A DNA stretch of 64,000 bases from Eutypella sp. D-1 (taxonomy: Eukaryota > Ascomycota > Sordariomycetes > Xylariales > Diatrypaceae): NCBI GenBank assembly GCA_023313575.1, contig JAJTTP010000002.1:1736001-1800000 (forward strand). Direction: 5' to 3'. A program made the translations under genes and the position numbers. The notes below the pieces were generated by a model that was not told where the DNA came from, searched no databases, and worked only from the letters and a program-made list of their open reading frames with translations. Each line of letters opens with the position of its first letter. Position 1 is the stretch's first letter. Shown piece after piece: positions 61,659-64,000 of the stretch.

Positions 61659-63311
61659 TCTTACGTCTAAAATGAAGGAAGTGTTGTAGAGATAGTGCAG
61701 TTTTCAATCGCGTTAATTTCGGCATAGAGACCGCGGAATATTACATTAATCATGAATGGCCATATACCATGATATCGGAAGTGGACATGCATTTTCTTTG
61801 TCATCTTACACTGCTTTACCATTTGTACCAGTTGCAGCATACTTGGTGGTGACGACATGGGAACTGTGATGGCTATCCTTGTCTATATATCGTCGCTGTC
61901 CAATTTCCCTACCTCCCTAGGTAGGTAATATTACGGACACATCTCGACCCCAGCACCTTTCACTTCTATTGCTGTTCTGTACGTATAGCTGTCGCAGCAT
62001 AGATCACAGCAGACGCCCCAAGTCGACGAGAGAATGCGAAGGGTGTATGTCGAAAGTGGACTAACTGTTTAGGCGTCGTTGTCATACATATTTTCTACTG
62101 AATTCACCCAACATGGCTGTTATAGAGCCGAGCTGTAGGTATAGTGCTAGCTTCACTGGGACAAAGGCCGCTGCGGGCCGGCCCGAGTCTTTAGATGACC
62201 CGCGGGTGGGGCACTGGGGCCTGCGCAGCATGCCGAGCAATCTCCTATGCAGGTGGGCGGGGAGCGCGGGGACTTATCCATAAATAAATGCTTCATCAAA
62301 CTGCACATGCCCCCGTGATACAACCGCATCAATTTCATAAGGGACCTGAAAGTAAAGATCTCTTGCAAATTTGGACCCAGTGAGAGTCGCGGCTGGCCAT
62401 GGGGCGTAGCAGACATATCATCGACTTGCCTCACCAAGAGGTTAAACGCTTACCATTACAGGTATCCCAGCTATTGCCTAAAATCTAGACAATGCACTTG
62501 AAATTGTTATCCACGGCATAAATGCCGCCTGCCATGGTCTTATGCGCGCGGTCGGCGGTCTCGGAGAGTTCTCGCCTTGCATTCGCTAGCCCCTTTTCGG
62601 TGCATAGGAACTAATCGCGTGGGGCTGCCCCTTTTGGAGTGATTGGCGACTTCCTGGATGTAGGTATTCTAGGTGTGGCTCATAGAAGACGGTATCAGAC
62701 CGATAGTGAGCGTGTAGTTAGAGCAAGTGTGACTTTTTCTGGTGGCTGGCTGTGATTTTCACCAACATTAAGGCCCATCGGCCTACGAGGGGCTTCTTCT
62801 GAATTATGAATCCTTGCCGTGAAAGAACCGTGCTGCATCTGTGCAGCTCACACCCGGTACCATGTGATCCCTCACCTTCGCTATGTCTGCCCTGGTATGA
62901 TATCACGATATAGACGCAGAGAAATCATACACCGTTCGTTGTTCGCGTGTCCCGATAGCTTGCGTCTGCCTCATAGATACGTGATAGTCTTTGAGAATCA
63001 GGGCATTCGGAAAGTCGGTGATATCATTCCTAAGTAAAAGAACCTCGTGAAAGGGGATAGAGATTCCGAGACCCTGTCCGTATATAGCACCGTCATCATA
63101 GATGAGCGTACCTGACGTAAGTCTTATCCTCTTCAGAGCTGTCTTTTTCTGCAAGACTTGCAGGGCCTTGCACGTCTCTAGGGTTGTCTTGGCGGGACTC
63201 GATCGCCCGAAACATTACCCACGAGATCTGTTCCGATCGGATAGATAGGATCATAATCTTCATAGCGGGATTGATCTATAATGGGGCATAAATCCTAGAT
63301 ATGAGATTTGT

Positions 63312-63342
<31 letters not shown>

Positions 63343-63716
63343 GGGGGCGGTTGGCATTTCTTCCAACTCCAGCATTGAACGTGCCGAAGAGAGTAGAGTG
63401 AAGGGTATTAGCAAACAGACATACATAAATACATACGTCGATAACTACCTGCTAGGTGCTTTTCATGTTTGAAATGTCTCACAGCCATGCTTGATACTTG
63501 TTTGCTGAAACATACCTACTACGTAGTAAGTAGGGCAGCAGGCAGTTGGTAGTTGGCCGGTGTAGCATTCCATGGACCGGATTGATGCACGGGTTCGTAC
63601 ACGGGTGTCCAAGTAACATGTGTTAATCAAGGTTATAACCCCGGAAGAACTCTGGGGTGTTTATCAATCGGTTAATTTACCTAACCATTCGACCATTCTT
63701 TCGTGTTCTTCCTCGT
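61659..63716. other. Intergenic, 2 kb
   Basis: Contains a CCTAGGTAGGTAATATTAC motif at 61916-61934 and a (GT)n plus G22 tract at 63309-63347. No gene supported; the frames at 61667, 62153 and 62903 on minus show no domain. Confidence 0.5.
63309..63347. repeat. (TG)n followed by G22
   Basis: A TG microsatellite running directly into 22 consecutive G. Confidence 0.85.
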
Positions 63717-64000
63717 TCATAGTACACCGGGAAACACTGACCATGCCCAGCACCGCCCAGGGGCCGAAGTAGACGGAACCTCTCTGCCGTCACCACGACG
63801 TAGTGCCAAAATCGCAGGCACGAAACGGCGCGCTGGACCCCTACCTTCGGATGTGGTGAGAAAGAGGAGTAGGATAGAAGCAACCAAACCCTTTCCTCCT
63901 CCACCCCGACGCAGTGCTAGAATTGCAAGCCTGAACCGGTACGCCGAAGCCCCACATTCGGAGCCTCCGAACATGAGACGTAGGGCGGAAGCATCAACTA
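63717..64000 (+). CDS. Partial gene with repeated RRSARIA-like basic units (runs off the right edge)
   Basis: A plus-strand frame stays open to the window end after a probable intron acceptor (TTCATAG, ending at 63721). It encodes two imperfect units of about 35 residues: PRRSAKIAGTKRRAGPLPSD followed by VVRKRSRIEATKP, and PRRSARIASLNRYAEAPHSE followed by PPNMRRRAEAST. The units also align as DNA. The content is basic and Pro-rich, suggesting a disordered nucleic-acid-binding protein. Start and remaining exons lie outside what I can assign. An antisense frame is open too, so strand is chosen by the repeat's protein-like character. Confidence 0.4.

Noticed and set aside
63717..63974. 85-residue minus-strand frame with internal repeats
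   Set aside because: Its repeats are the complement of the plus-strand RRSARIA units, which look more like protein.

Overview
This window is nuclear DNA of a filamentous ascomycete (Pezizomycotina; a Sordariomycete is my best guess, not proven). The reasons are short GT-AG introns of about 48-130 bp, several with CTAAC- or CTGAC-like branch sites; fungus-restricted families (a PTH11/rhodopsin-like membrane protein, a Tos1-like wall protein, a DUF7587-like protein, a STAND-type N-terminal domain); CT-rich leaders; and scattered TACCTAGGTA/GGTAGGTA motifs between genes. It is gene-sparse: about 16 supported protein genes in 64 kb, with long AT-leaning spacers. I found no rRNA, tRNA, CRISPR array or intact transposon.

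Layout. 0-13 kb: 3' end of an adenine phosphoribosyltransferase gene; a secreted Cys-rich single-pass membrane protein (minus); a four-exon Tos1/YJL171C-like wall protein (plus); a 71-residue disordered protein gene with a TATA box (minus); a seven-helix rhodopsin-like protein (plus). 13-25 kb: a large gene-poor stretch holding one more tiny disordered-protein gene (minus) and decayed coding-like fragments. 25-32.5 kb: a two-domain gene joining a STAND/HeLo-like N-terminal domain to a complete heterotrimeric G-alpha-like GTPase domain; a SET-domain protein; a class III Old Yellow Enzyme (minus). 36-48 kb: a Psr1/Nem1-type DxDxT phosphatase (minus), a divergent protein kinase with five exons, and an ABCD-type peroxisomal fatty-acyl transporter. 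49-62 kb: a DUF7587-like protein with an ADP-ribosyltransferase-like residue pattern, a secreted lysozyme/SLT-like enzyme, an F-box protein and an MFS transporter. The right edge probably cuts into a gene encoding repeated RRSARIA-like units.

Housekeeping genes (purine salvage, ABCD transporter, Psr1 phosphatase) alternate with accessory genes for surface sensing, wall remodelling, secretion and possibly defence. I see no secondary-metabolite cluster and no operon-like linkage. The strongest candidate for something undescribed is the STAND/HeLo-like plus G-alpha fusion at 25.2-27.2 kb. Its spacing between the G boxes matches canonical G-alpha almost residue for residue, but the NKxD box reads TKLD. 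All exon junctions are my own predictions from splice signals, reading phase and family resemblance.
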